A stretch of 64,000 bases of DNA from DASXKD01 sp963703605 (GTDB lineage Bacteria; Actinomycetota; Actinomycetes; Streptosporangiales; Streptosporangiaceae). The position numbers and the translations under genes are program-made. The stretch is from positions 248,001 through 312,000 of the forward strand of contig CAVPFC010000040.1 in the NCBI GenBank assembly GCA_963703605.1. The letters are read 5' to 3'. This document shows, in pieces, positions 25,797 through 34,568 of the stretch; within the stretch, counting starts at the first letter, position 1, and every line of letters begins with the position of its first letter. A model generated the notes under the pieces. The model was given only the letters and a program-made list of their open reading frames with translations, had not been told where the DNA came from and searched no databases.

Positions 25797-26513
25797 CTAC
25801 ATCTCGGCGAGTAGCTTCGCCTTCTCGCGTTCGAACTCCGCGTCGGTGAGCGCGCCGGTGTCGCGTAGCTGCGCGAGCCTCGCGATCTTCTCAAGCGGGT
25901 CCGAACCCGTCACGGTCGGCGCCACGCGGGCTCCGCTAAACGGCGGCACGCTCGTCGCGGGCACGGTGACGCTCGGGCTGACGACCGGGCCGGTGATACC
26001 GGGCAGGCTGGCGGGCGCGTTCCTCTTCCGATGCCGTTTGCGCAGTGTGACAACGACCGAGAGGAGCGCCAGCGCGACGAAGAAGTAGCCGGTAATCAGG
26101 CCGAACGCCTTCTCGCCCGCAGGAGCGCCGACATCGTCGCGAATCGTGATGAAGCTAACGGCGAGGCCGATACAGAAGGTGGGCCATAGCAGTCCCGAGA
26201 TCCCCGCCATCAGCCAGCCGACCCCTGCGACGGCGGGGCCGAGGAAGAACGCCGAGGTGATGTACAGGAACTCGTTTCCCTTGCACTTGGGTACCGGCCC
26301 GTAGGATACGTAGCCGGTGCTCGAACAGGTGCCGTTCATGGTCAGGTAGTGCGCTCCGTAGGCCATCAGCGCCACGCCGAGCAGCATCAGCGCCACCCCG
26401 CCGATCGTCCGGCCGATGCTGTGCTTCCGGGCCGCCGCCGGGCCGGTGCCCTGAACGTCTGGTGTGTACATGGTTCCCCGCTCTCCCGTCGGCCGAAGAC
26501 CCGGCTCGCTCAT
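25797..26513 (-). CDS. Membrane protein with C-terminal SHOCT domain
   Basis: The 238-residue protein has four hydrophobic segments between about residues 35 and 160, a basic stretch (RKRHRKR), a Pro/Val/Thr-rich linker, and a terminal SHOCT motif (DPLEKIARLAQLRDTGALTDAEFEREKAKLL). SHOCT is a short oligomerisation domain found at the ends of many bacterial membrane proteins. The function is not known. The start codon could be the ORF start or the internal MYTPDVQG. Confidence 0.7.
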   Translation of the reverse strand: MSEPGLRPTGERGTMYTPDVQGTGPAAARKHSIGRTIGGVALMLLGVALMAYGAHYLTMNGTCSSTGYVSYGPVPKCKGNEFLYITSAFFLGPAVAGVGWLMAGISGLLWPTFCIGLAVSFITIRDDVGAPAGEKAFGLITGYFFVALALLSVVVTLRKRHRKRNAPASLPGITGPVVSPSVTVPATSVPPFSGARVAPTVTGSDPLEKIARLAQLRDTGALTDAEFEREKAKLLAEM

Positions 26514-26729
26514 GACACAGTTCTAGATCATCCGCCCCGGCGCGCGCTTGAGTAGCGGCTACTCATTTCCGGGCAGGCGGATACCCAGCGGCCGGCGGAG
26601 GCTCCAGCATCGCCGGAGCCGACAGCACCGGCGCTGACGGCACCGGGTGGTAGTCATGACCTGTGAGCGGTCTGCCTCCGCAGTTCGATCCCTGGCCACG
26701 CGCCGCGGCCGGGGGCCTCACACGCGCGA

Positions 26730-26772
26730 GCGCCGGCCCCCGAACCCGGGACACGGGATCAGGGGCCGGCGC
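26730..26772 (-). terminator. Hairpin terminator after the secreted repeat protein
   Basis: Eleven-base perfect arms GCGCCGGCCCC and GGGGCCGGCGC lie 21 bases beyond the stop of the minus-strand gene ending at 26794. Confidence 0.6.
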
Positions 26773-26793
26773 CGGACAACCCAGCGGGCGGAG

Positions 26794-28221
26794 TTAGCTC
26801 TTGACCTGAAGGGTCTGGGACTTGGAGTAGCCGTACTGCAAGTAGCCGGGCAGGTCCGAGGCAACCGCGCGGTAGCTGAACTTACCGGTTGAGGTGCCCT
26901 TGATCGTGAAGCTGAACGACCCACCGCTGCCCTCGGTCGTGGTCGCCACGGTGAACCAGCGGCCGGACTTCTCCACCTGCAACTCGACCTTGCGGCCCTT
27001 CGCGGCCGGGCTGCCCTTCCCCGAGCCGGCCGTGCTGTGCCCCTTGGTGATCGTTGCGGGGTTCAGGCTGAACGACACGTGCTGGAAGGCGAGTACCGGG
27101 TGGCCCCACGGCGGTGGGGTGCCGAGCACCAGGCCGGTGCCCTTGGCGTCGAGCGCGGCGGCGAAGCCGTTGCTCACGGTCGCGCTGCCGAGATTCAGCG
27201 CCTTGCTCCAGTGTGAGCCGGTCGAGGTAGAAACCTCGAGGAGGTCGTAGCTCTTGACCGCGGCGCGCGAGCTGAAGACGTGCACCTCGCCGCTCGGGTC
27301 CTGATCGACGCCGAACCATTCCGGGCCGCCGCCTCCGGTGCGGGGCACGACGTGCGCCGCCCCGAAACCGTGGCCATTGAACAGCCGGAGCAGCACGTTC
27401 TCCTTGCCGGTGGTCTGGATCGTGACCAGCGCGTCGCCGGACATTCCGATCAGGTGCTCATGGCTGAAAGTGCCGACGGTGTGATACGAGGAAGAGGAGT
27501 TGAAATTGTGACCCGATGATGCGTACGCGACGTAGGTGGTGTAGTCCGTGCCGAGGAAATCGGAGCCTATGAGCGCCCCGCCCTTGTAGCTGCCGACGGC
27601 GTCGTCGAACGACTCCTTCGTGACCGCGATCGCGGTCGAGCTTGGCGGCCCGGTCGCGGTGACCGGGATGCTCTCGACGGCCGCGCCGCCACTGCCACCC
27701 GCGCTGAACACGATGTCCTTGCCGATCAGCGCGGCCCCCGCCACGCCCACCGAGCCGACCCGTACCGGGGCGCCGAACGTCTTGCCGCCATCGGTCGACG
27801 TGTAGAGCAGGTCATCGCCGTTCGTCGCGGTGTCGCAGCAGGTGTTCGACAGAACGACGACGTGGTTGGCCGACGGCGTGAAGACCTCGGGCACGACGAA
27901 GAGGCTGTCTTTGCTAAGAGGGCTGAGGGATACCGTTGACGTGCATTTACGCGCGCCTCGGTCGAGAACGCACACCACCGTTCTTGGTTGGGTGCTGCTG
28001 CTCGTGTCATAGGTAACGACAATGTCGCCATTCTGCTCGATCGCGACGCTCCCGGGATTCAGGGAGGGCTTCGCACTTATCTGGAATGGCTTCATTTCCG
28101 GCTGGGGATCGCCCTTGACGCCGCCGGCGGACGCTGCCGAGGCAGCCCCGGCCAGCGCCGTGAACAGGCATAGCAGGCTGGCAGTGCTCACTGCCAGGAC
28201 GGATCGGCTCACGCGGTGCAT
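26794..28221 (-). CDS. Secreted protein with sialidase-like (BNR/Asp-box) propeller
   Basis: The 475-residue product has a signal peptide (MHRVSRSVLAVSTASLL to ALAGAASA) and a beta-propeller-like body with an Asp-box (STDGGKTFGAPV) and related strands. A C-terminal region (KGRKVELQVEKSGRWFTVATT) resembles an Ig-like or carbohydrate-binding beta domain. The catalytic residues of sialidases are not evident, so it may only bind glycans. Start ATG 28221 has AAAGGG upstream. A start at 28251 is an alternative. It is followed by a hairpin terminator. Confidence 0.65.
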   Translation of the reverse strand: MHRVSRSVLAVSTASLLCLFTALAGAASAASAGGVKGDPQPEMKPFQISAKPSLNPGSVAIEQNGDIVVTYDTSSSTQPRTVVCVLDRGARKCTSTVSLSPLSKDSLFVVPEVFTPSANHVVVLSNTCCDTATNGDDLLYTSTDGGKTFGAPVRVGSVGVAGAALIGKDIVFSAGGSGGAAVESIPVTATGPPSSTAIAVTKESFDDAVGSYKGGALIGSDFLGTDYTTYVAYASSGHNFNSSSSYHTVGTFSHEHLIGMSGDALVTIQTTGKENVLLRLFNGHGFGAAHVVPRTGGGGPEWFGVDQDPSGEVHVFSSRAAVKSYDLLEVSTSTGSHWSKALNLGSATVSNGFAAALDAKGTGLVLGTPPPWGHPVLAFQHVSFSLNPATITKGHSTAGSGKGSPAAKGRKVELQVEKSGRWFTVATTTEGSGGSFSFTIKGTSTGKFSYRAVASDLPGYLQYGYSKSQTLQVKS

Positions 28222-28444
28222 GGGGGATGCCCTTTCGTAGTGGTGACACATAGGGCCCCAGGTACGGGATCGCCTAATAAGAGACAGGCTGAGCCTAGGC
28301 GCCGCAACACCGCGCCGGAATCCTTGGAACCATGCATCCGGGCGCCCTGGCCGGACCGGGGCGGCAAGCATCGTTCGCTCCTTGAGCGGCTTGTTATAAC
28401 ACCCCCGTCACGCCGGCCAAGCACGCCGGGCGGCCCGGCCAGGC

Positions 28445-29215
28445 CTACACCGGGCTGCTCAGGCGCCAGCGGTAGTCGATCGCGGCGACGCCGACGACCA
28501 CGACGACGGCGCACAGACCCAGCGCGAGCGCGGGCAGGTCCCCGGCGACCAGGCCGAGCAGCCCGAGCACCACGATCGCGCCCACGCGCGGCCAGGAGAC
28601 GACCCGCCACACCGCGAGCTTGAACGCGGCATGCCCGGCGATGAACAGCGCGGTGCCGCCAAGGACCAGCCCCGGCGTGTAGAAGCCAACGATGCCCCCG
28701 AGCACGTCGACCGACACGGCGGCCAGCCACAGCCAGCCCCTGGCCGGCCCGGTCACGATCCCGCCGGCCACCGCGAGCGCTCCGCTGACCACGCACCAGG
28801 CCAGGATCCGCTGGTAGTTCGCCCGCAGCGGCTGGCCCCGCAGCACGATCACCATGAAGAGGCTGCGGCCGACCTGCATCACCGCATAGGCGCCCCCGAC
28901 GACGAGCCCGAACCGGCCGAACGCCGTCGGCAGGGCGGCCGACATCGTCAGCGACACCAGCGCCAGCGTGAGCAGCAGCAGCCGGACGGGGATGCGCTCC
29001 GGATCCAGCCAGTTGGTCACCCACGCGGTGTAGGCCCAGGCCAGCCACACCATCGCCAGCAGCACGGCGGTCTGGAGCGCGCCGGCAGGCGTGGGGCGAT
29101 GCAGCAGGTAATGCGAAAGCTGGGTCACCGCGAACACGTAGACCAGGTCGAAGAACAGCTCGACGTTGGTGACCCGCGCGGCGCCCGCCCGCTCGCGCAG
29201 CAGGCTGGCGGTCAC
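28445..29215 (-). CDS. Shortened LtrA-family membrane protein
   Basis: The 256-residue protein starts with the LtrA hallmark VTNVELFFDLVYVFAVTQLSH. It has about seven hydrophobic segments. LtrA proteins are usually about 370-420 residues and contain an AERxGLFxIIALGES block after the GFYTPG-like position. Here GFYTPG runs straight into the C-terminal region LVLGGTALFIAGHAAFKLAVW, so roughly 120 residues are absent in frame. The GTG start overlaps the stop of the FadR-like gene (29212-29215), indicating coupling. Function is poorly known in all members. Confidence 0.7.
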   Translation of the reverse strand: MTASLLRERAGAARVTNVELFFDLVYVFAVTQLSHYLLHRPTPAGALQTAVLLAMVWLAWAYTAWVTNWLDPERIPVRLLLLTLALVSLTMSAALPTAFGRFGLVVGGAYAVMQVGRSLFMVIVLRGQPLRANYQRILAWCVVSGALAVAGGIVTGPARGWLWLAAVSVDVLGGIVGFYTPGLVLGGTALFIAGHAAFKLAVWRVVSWPRVGAIVVLGLLGLVAGDLPALALGLCAVVVVVGVAAIDYRWRLSSPV

Positions 29216-29931
29216 GGCCTCCGCGCCACCGCTAGATGCTCCAGCATGACCTCGTGATGGCGCAGGACAGCGGTCCGCGCCGCGTCCGCGTCACCTCCAG
29301 CTACCGCGTCGTAGATGGCTTGGTGAAGATCCAGCAGAACGGAGGCGCCGGGGCCGGTCAGCCACGCCGGCTCGGTCTCGGTGCGGACCCAGCGTTCGTA
29401 CTCCCGGGATAGCACGGCCGTATGCACGCCCTCGTACATGGCGGTGAGGTACGCGTTGCCCGCGGCCCGGACGACGTTCGCGTGGAACAAGGTGTCCGCG
29501 GCGATCCACGCGGCGACGCTGCCGGTGGACCCGGCCAGCCGGCGCAGGGCGGCGTGCAGCTCAGCCCCCTCCGCCGCGGCCGGAACTGGCTCGCGGCCGG
29601 TCGCGTGCACGGCGCCCAGCGTCTCCAGCCACAGCCTGAGGTCGGCGAGGTCGTCCAGGGGCCCGTGATCGAGGTCGAGCATGAGGCCGACCGAGGCGGT
29701 GACCATGCCCTGCGGGCGGCGCAGCACGTAGGCGCCGGAGCCCTGGCGGATCTCCACCAGGCCCATCAGGGACAGCATCCGCAGCGCCTGGCTCACTGTG
29801 GGACGGCTGACCCCGAACCGCTCGGCCAGGTCCCGCTCCGGCGGCAGCCGTTCGCCCTCGGCCAGCCGCTCCCGCGTGATCAGCAGCCTGATCTGGTCGG
29901 CCACCTGGTCGGATACCCGGCGGGGCGACAC
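29212..29931 (-). CDS. FadR/FCD-type GntR regulator
   Basis: The 239-residue protein has an N-terminal winged helix (RVSDQVADQIRLLITRERLAEGERLPPERDLAERFGVSRPTVSQALRML) and an all-helical FCD domain with likely metal-binding residues (D of DTLFHANVVRAAGN, and HHEVMLEH). Such proteins sense small carboxylates. It is coupled to the LtrA-like gene and divergent from the transketolase pair at 30148, so the latter operon is its most likely target. The start is GTG 29931, but a slightly longer N-terminus is possible. Confidence 0.82.
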   Translation of the reverse strand: MSPRRVSDQVADQIRLLITRERLAEGERLPPERDLAERFGVSRPTVSQALRMLSLMGLVEIRQGSGAYVLRRPQGMVTASVGLMLDLDHGPLDDLADLRLWLETLGAVHATGREPVPAAAEGAELHAALRRLAGSTGSVAAWIAADTLFHANVVRAAGNAYLTAMYEGVHTAVLSREYERWVRTETEPAWLTGPGASVLLDLHQAIYDAVAGGDADAARTAVLRHHEVMLEHLAVARRP

Positions 29932-30147
29932 CGGCTGGATCCCGGCGAGGTCCGCGGCCCGCGCGGTGCCAGCTCCGACGCGCCCCGCGCAGTGCTAGCC
30001 CGGCCCCGCCGCCCCGCCCCATCGCGACCTCCCGGACTCCCGGCTCACAGTGTCGCCGGACCGGTCCCGGCGGATCCCGGCTTCCCCGGCGGGCGCAGGC
30101 TCGCTCGGGCCACAATTGGCATAGCCACTTTACCAAAGAAGGTGATC

Positions 30148-30948
30148 ATGCAGCCCGCGACGCGCGATTTGCCGCGGCTGGCCACGGCGATCCGGCTCCG
30201 CGCGGTCCGGATGGTGGCGCCGCAGGGGTTCGGCTACCTGGGCCAGGCGCTGTCGGCGGCCGAGCAGTACGCGGCCGTCTACGGCGCCGCGTACCGGCCG
30301 GGGACCGACCGGGTGGTCTGCTCGCCGGGCCACTACGTCATCGCCGCCTACGCCGCCGCAGCGGAGACCGGGCTGCTGGACGAGGCGGCCCTGGCCAGCT
30401 ACGGGCAGAACGGCTCCGCCCTGGAGGCCATCGGCACCGAGCGCAGCCCGGTCCCCGAGTACACCTGCGGCTCGCTGGGGCAGGGCCTGTCGGCGGCGGC
30501 GGGTTTCGCGCTGGCCGACCGGTTGCAGGGCCGGGCCGAGACCAGGACGTTCGCCTTCCTCAGCGACGGCGAACTCCAGGAGGGCCAGGTCTGGGAGGCG
30601 GCGATGTTCGCGGGGCACCACGGCCTGGACCGGCTGACCGTGCTCCTCGACGCGAACAACTCCCAGGTCGATGGCCCGGTGGACAGCATCACCACGATCG
30701 AGCCGATAGCCGCGAAGTGGCGGGCGTTCGGCTGGGACGCCGTGGACCTCGACGGCCACGACGTCGCCGCGATCGCCGCGGCGCTGGCCGCCGGGGGGCG
30801 GGCAGCCCCGCAGGTCCTGATCTGCCGCACCTCGACCCGGCACGGCCTGTCCTGCCTGCCGCCCGACGCCGACGGGCACTTCATCAAGCTGCCCCCCGAC
30901 CTGGCCGGGGCGGCAACCGCCGAGCTCACCGCCGACCTGGCCCGGTAG
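30148..30948 (+). CDS. Transketolase, N-terminal (ThDP-binding) subunit
   Basis: The 266-residue protein carries the ThDP-binding motif from LSDGELQEGQVWEAAMFAGHHGLDRLTVLLDANNSQ (GDG-like SDG through NN), and the substrate-binding GHY segment (CSPGHYVIAAYAAAAETG). It corresponds to the first half of transketolase and works with the C-terminal half encoded next, separated by three bases. Split transketolases often serve dedicated sugar or acid catabolism. The start ATG 30148 has AAGAAGG upstream. Confidence 0.85.
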   Translation: MQPATRDLPRLATAIRLRAVRMVAPQGFGYLGQALSAAEQYAAVYGAAYRPGTDRVVCSPGHYVIAAYAAAAETGLLDEAALASYGQNGSALEAIGTERSPVPEYTCGSLGQGLSAAAGFALADRLQGRAETRTFAFLSDGELQEGQVWEAAMFAGHHGLDRLTVLLDANNSQVDGPVDSITTIEPIAAKWRAFGWDAVDLDGHDVAAIAAALAAGGRAAPQVLICRTSTRHGLSCLPPDADGHFIKLPPDLAGAATAELTADLAR

Positions 30949-30951
30949 CAC

Positions 30952-31986
30952 GTGGACCGCCAGCGCGTGCTCAGCCCGCCCTACCGCACCGTGCTCAAGC
31001 CATACGGCCAGGCCCTTGTCGCCCTGGCCCGGCAGCGGCCGGAGATCATCTGCCTCACCGGCGACCTGACCCGCCAGTGTGAGATCGATGAGTTCCAGGC
31101 CGAGTTCCCCGATCGCTTCATCCACGCGGGCATGGCCGAGGCCAACATGATCGGCGTGGCCGGCGCCCTGGCCCGGCAGGGCCTGATGCCGTGGGTGCAC
31201 TCGTTCGGCGTGTTCACCACCCGCCGCCCGCTGGACCAGATCGTCAACGCCGTGGCCTACCCCCGCCTCCCGGTCCGGATCGTCGGCTTCATGCCCGGCA
31301 TCTCCAGCCCCGGCGGCCCCAGCCATCAGGCCATCGAAGACGCGGCCCTGATGCGCGCCCTCCCCAACATGACCGTCATCGACGTAGCCGACGCCACCGA
31401 GACCGCCCAAGCCGTAGCGGCAATAGCCGACTGTCCGGGCCCGGTCTACCTGCGTCTAAAACGAGGCGAGATCCCCGTCATCTTCCCCGAAGATCATCAT
31501 TTCTCGGTGGAGAGAGCTCAGCTCCTGGGCGAGCCGGAGGGCGACGAGCGAAGCGACGTCGCCCTGCTTGCCTGCGGCATGATGGTCGCCCCCGCCCTAT
31601 CCGCCGCCACCACGCTCCAGGAGCACGGCGTAGCGACCACAGTCGTCAACGTCCCCGTGATCAAGCCCTTGGACGCAACCACGGTCCTGTCCGTCGCCAG
31701 TGCCAGCCAAGTCTTGATCACCGCCGAAAACCACTCGATAATCGGCGGCCTGGGCTCCGCGGTCGCCGAGGTGTTGGCCGAGTCCGGCCTAGGCCGCCCG
31801 CTGCGCCGCGTCGGCCTACCAGACACCTTCGCCGAAGGAGCCCTTACCGCCCAGTTCCTCTTCACGAAGTACGGCCTAACGGTGCAGCATCTAGTCGACA
31901 CAGCCTGGTCCGCACTAGATCGCCCCGGAACCGCCCCTCGCTCTTCACCTCTTCCAGTGGGTGCCGATGAATACTCCCCCGTGTGA
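30952..31986 (+). CDS. Transketolase, C-terminal (pyrimidine-binding) subunit
   Basis: The 344-residue protein contains the pyrimidine-binding domain (RFIHAGMAEANMIGVAGALARQGLMPWVHSFGVF, with catalytic Glu in the AEAN motif) and the C-terminal regulatory fold. It starts at GTG 30952, right after the partner subunit. From about 31,370 onward the codon use becomes less GC-rich, with CTA, ATA and GCA codons that are rare elsewhere in the window. This continues into the start of the following M24 gene. Confidence 0.85.
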   Translation: MDRQRVLSPPYRTVLKPYGQALVALARQRPEIICLTGDLTRQCEIDEFQAEFPDRFIHAGMAEANMIGVAGALARQGLMPWVHSFGVFTTRRPLDQIVNAVAYPRLPVRIVGFMPGISSPGGPSHQAIEDAALMRALPNMTVIDVADATETAQAVAAIADCPGPVYLRLKRGEIPVIFPEDHHFSVERAQLLGEPEGDERSDVALLACGMMVAPALSAATTLQEHGVATTVVNVPVIKPLDATTVLSVASASQVLITAENHSIIGGLGSAVAEVLAESGLGRPLRRVGLPDTFAEGALTAQFLFTKYGLTVQHLVDTAWSALDRPGTAPRSSPLPVGADEYSPV

Positions 31987-32033
31987 CCGCCTGAGCCACA
32001 AATCTCAGCCGAAAACGAACCTGGAGAATTTGC

Positions 32034-33323
32034 ATGATCGAGAACTACTCGGCAACCACGAAACCAGTCCCCATCGCTTCACCAGGGGCGACGCTAGGAA
32101 CCGACTGGGAACAGCGGGTGGACTTCGCCCGCCTCAGGGCAGAGCGCGCGGGAAAGGTTCGTGATGCGCTAGCCCGTTCTGAAATAGGCGCCTTGATTTT
32201 GTTCGACATGAACAATATTCGGTATGTGACCGCCACGCACATAGGCAACTGGGCACGCGACAAATTGTTCCGCTGCTGCCTCGTCATGCGCGGCCAGGAC
32301 CCCATTTTGTGGGACATCGGTTCGGCCGCCCGCACGCATCAGATGTTCGCGCCGTGGAACGACAAGCGGAACTGGCGGGCGGGCATATCGAGCTGGCGGG
32401 GGTCGATCCCGGAGGAGGTCGGCGTCGAGCGCGGCAACGCGGCGCGGCTGGCCGGGCTGCTGCGCGACCACGGGCTGGCGGGCGAGCCGGTCGGGGTGGA
32501 CGTGGTGGAACTGCCGGTGCTGCGGGCGCTGGAGGCCGAGGGGCTGCAAATCACCGACGGGCACGGGTTCATGCAGGATATCCGGGCCATCAAGACCGCC
32601 GACGAGATCGCGCTGCTTGACCATTCGGCCGCGCTGGTGGACGGGGCCTACGACGAGCTGTACCGGTACCTGCGGGCGGGCGTCCGGGAGAACGCCTGCG
32701 TGGCCCTGGTCAACCGGTACCTGTACGAGAACGGTTCCGAGGAGGTCGAGGCGGTCAACTCGATCTCCGGCGAGCGGTGCAGCCCACACCCGCATGTCTT
32801 CTCCGACCGGCTGATCCGGCCCGGCGACACCGCGTATTTTGACATTATCCATTCGTTCAACGGGTACCGGACCTGCTACTACCGCACGCTGAACGTCGGC
32901 AGCTCGAACGCCGCGCAGCGGGAGGCGTACCGCAGGGCGCGCGAGTTCATGGACAACGCGATCTCCGAGATCCGTCCCGGGGCGACCTCCGCCGACGTGG
33001 TGCGCCATTTCCCGGCGGCCACGGAGTTCGGCTTCGCCGACGAGGAGGAGGCGTTCGGCTTGCAGTACTGTCACGGGCTGGGGCTGTCCAACTGGGAGCG
33101 GCCGCTGATGAGCCGCTACCACTCGTTCGAGCATCCGGTGGAGCTGAAGGAGGGCATGGTGTTCGCGATCGAGACGTACTGGCCTACCCCGGACGGGTCG
33201 GCGGCGGCCAGGATCGAGGAGGAGGTGGTCGTCACGCCGGACGGTTGCGAGCTGCTGACCAGGTTCCCGGCCGACCAGCTCTACGTGGCGGGGACCCGGC
33301 TGTTCACCGGGGGCGTGGCATGA
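32034..33323 (+). CDS. Second M24-family protein with Asp-to-Cys metal-site change
   Basis: The 429-residue protein has the creatinase N-domain (LFDMNNIRYVTATHIGNWARDK) and the M24 domain. The metal-site residues seen are Asp (AYFDIIHSF), His (CHGLGLSNWERP) and two Glu (AIETYW, RIEEEVV). The second Asp is Cys in GYRTCYYRT, as in the protein at 18162. The gene follows the split transketolase and overlaps by four bases the dehydrogenase that follows, so all four genes look like one operon. A lyase or hydrolase role on an unknown metabolite seems more likely than peptidase activity. Confidence 0.8.
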   Translation: MIENYSATTKPVPIASPGATLGTDWEQRVDFARLRAERAGKVRDALARSEIGALILFDMNNIRYVTATHIGNWARDKLFRCCLVMRGQDPILWDIGSAARTHQMFAPWNDKRNWRAGISSWRGSIPEEVGVERGNAARLAGLLRDHGLAGEPVGVDVVELPVLRALEAEGLQITDGHGFMQDIRAIKTADEIALLDHSAALVDGAYDELYRYLRAGVRENACVALVNRYLYENGSEEVEAVNSISGERCSPHPHVFSDRLIRPGDTAYFDIIHSFNGYRTCYYRTLNVGSSNAAQREAYRRAREFMDNAISEIRPGATSADVVRHFPAATEFGFADEEEAFGLQYCHGLGLSNWERPLMSRYHSFEHPVELKEGMVFAIETYWPTPDGSAAARIEEEVVVTPDGCELLTRFPADQLYVAGTRLFTGGVA

Positions 33324-34213
33324 GCAAAACCGCGATCGGCTGGCTGGGCACCGGCCGGATGGGCTCGGCGATCGTCGGCAGGCTTCTGGATGCCGAGCGG
33401 CCGGTCACCGTGTGGAACCGGACCTCGGCCAAGACCGGGCCGCTGGCCGCGCGCGGCGCCCGGGTCGCCGACAGCATCGCCGCGCTGGCCGAGTGCGACG
33501 TGGTGTACGTCATGGTGTCAGGGCCGCGTGACCTGGAGGAGGTCGTGCTCGGTGAGGGCGGGCTGCTCGCCGGGGACGCAAGGCCCTCGATCCTGGTGGA
33601 CTGCTCGACCGTGTCCGAGGAGGCCTCGGCCCGGATCCGCGCGGCCGCCACGGCGGCCGGGGTGGCGTTCCTCGCCGCGCCGGTCTGCGGAAACCCGGAG
33701 GTGGTCACCGACGGGCAGGGGTCGTTCATCGTTTCCGGGCCCATGAAGGTGTTCGAGGAGGTCCGCCCCGATATGGAGGTCGTCGCGAAGACCGTGGTCC
33801 ACGTCGGCGAGCAGGAGCAGGCCCGGCTGGTCAAGCTCGCGCACAACCTCTACCTCGGCATGATGGTCCAGTCGCTGGTCGAGGTGGTCACGCTGGCCGA
33901 GAAGGCGGGCACCAGCCGGGAGGCATTCCTGGAGTTCTTCAACGGCTCGGCGCTGACCTCGCCGTGGATCCGCCGGCGGGGCCCGGAACTGGCCACCGGG
34001 GACTGGCACCTCACCTTCACCAACGAACTGCTGCGCAAGGACTTCGACCTCGGCCTGGCCGCGGCGCGGGAGCTGGAGGTACCGATGCCGGCGGCGTCCG
34101 TGGTCAGCCAGCTCATCCAGGCAGCGATCGGGAACGGCCTGCGCGACGAGGACTTCCTGTCGCTGTACGAGCTGCAGGCCAGGTCGGCCGGGCTGTCGGG
34201 AGCGCTCAGGTAG
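33320..34213 (+). CDS. 3-hydroxyisobutyrate dehydrogenase-family protein (second copy)
   Basis: The 297-residue protein has the Rossmann motif IGWLGTGRMGSAIV, the signature FLAAPVCGNPEVVTDG, and the catalytic Lys helix VKLAHNLYLGMMVQSLVEVVTLAEKAG. It is a beta-hydroxyacid dehydrogenase related to GarR/GLYR. It overlaps the M24 gene by ATGA. The pairing of such a dehydrogenase with a nearby Cys-type M24 protein is also found, more loosely, at 13.6-19.4 kb. It converges with the LigA gene, the two overlapping by eight bases. Confidence 0.83.
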   Translation: MSKTAIGWLGTGRMGSAIVGRLLDAERPVTVWNRTSAKTGPLAARGARVADSIAALAECDVVYVMVSGPRDLEEVVLGEGGLLAGDARPSILVDCSTVSEEASARIRAAATAAGVAFLAAPVCGNPEVVTDGQGSFIVSGPMKVFEEVRPDMEVVAKTVVHVGEQEQARLVKLAHNLYLGMMVQSLVEVVTLAEKAGTSREAFLEFFNGSALTSPWIRRRGPELATGDWHLTFTNELLRKDFDLGLAAARELEVPMPAASVVSQLIQAAIGNGLRDEDFLSLYELQARSAGLSGALR

Positions 34214-34568
34214 CGATGTCCGGGTAGGGCAGGCTGAAGTGGCTCAGCCGGGCCGCGTACTCGCGCTGGAAGCCCAGCGGCTCGGCGTGGTCCCGCTCGA
34301 ACAGCGCGATGAACAGGGTCAGCGTCAGGAACGGGTGCGCCCCCAGCTCGAACAGCTTGACGTAGTCGTGGCTGGCCAGGGCCTCTCGTTCGGTGTCGGC
34401 AAAGGCCAGCCAGGTGCTGCGCTCCGCGTGGGGCACGTTGAGTATGACGTTCGCCCGTTCGGCCTCCCACCAGGTGACCGTGCCGCGCGGATCGTCCCGG
34501 TACCGCTCGACCAGCTCGGGATCGCGGTCGATGGTGTAGAGGAACTTGTTGAGCAGGTACTTGCTCAC
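34206..34568 (-). CDS. LigA-type small subunit of extradiol (protocatechuate 4,5-) dioxygenase
   Basis: The 120-residue all-helical protein (LLNKFLYTIDRDPELVERYRDDP, SHDYVKLFELGAHPFLTLTLFIALF) is a LigA-fold subunit, which closes the active site of class III ring-cleavage dioxygenases. GTG 34568 overlaps the stop of the LigB gene (GTGA). It is the last gene of the iclR-led minus-strand operon. Confidence 0.85.
   Translation of the reverse strand: MSKYLLNKFLYTIDRDPELVERYRDDPRGTVTWWEAERANVILNVPHAERSTWLAFADTEREALASHDYVKLFELGAHPFLTLTLFIALFERDHAEPLGFQREYAARLSHFSLPYPDIAT

Noticed and set aside
26640..26710. A T-arm-like GTTCGATCCC stretch suggesting a tRNA or attachment site
   Set aside because: No pairing T stem, anticodon arm or acceptor stem could be drawn around it.
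30116..30138. TTGGC...ACCAA and CTTTACCAAAG as a FadR-type operator upstream of transketolase
   Set aside because: The arms are short and there is only one copy, so it cannot be told from chance.
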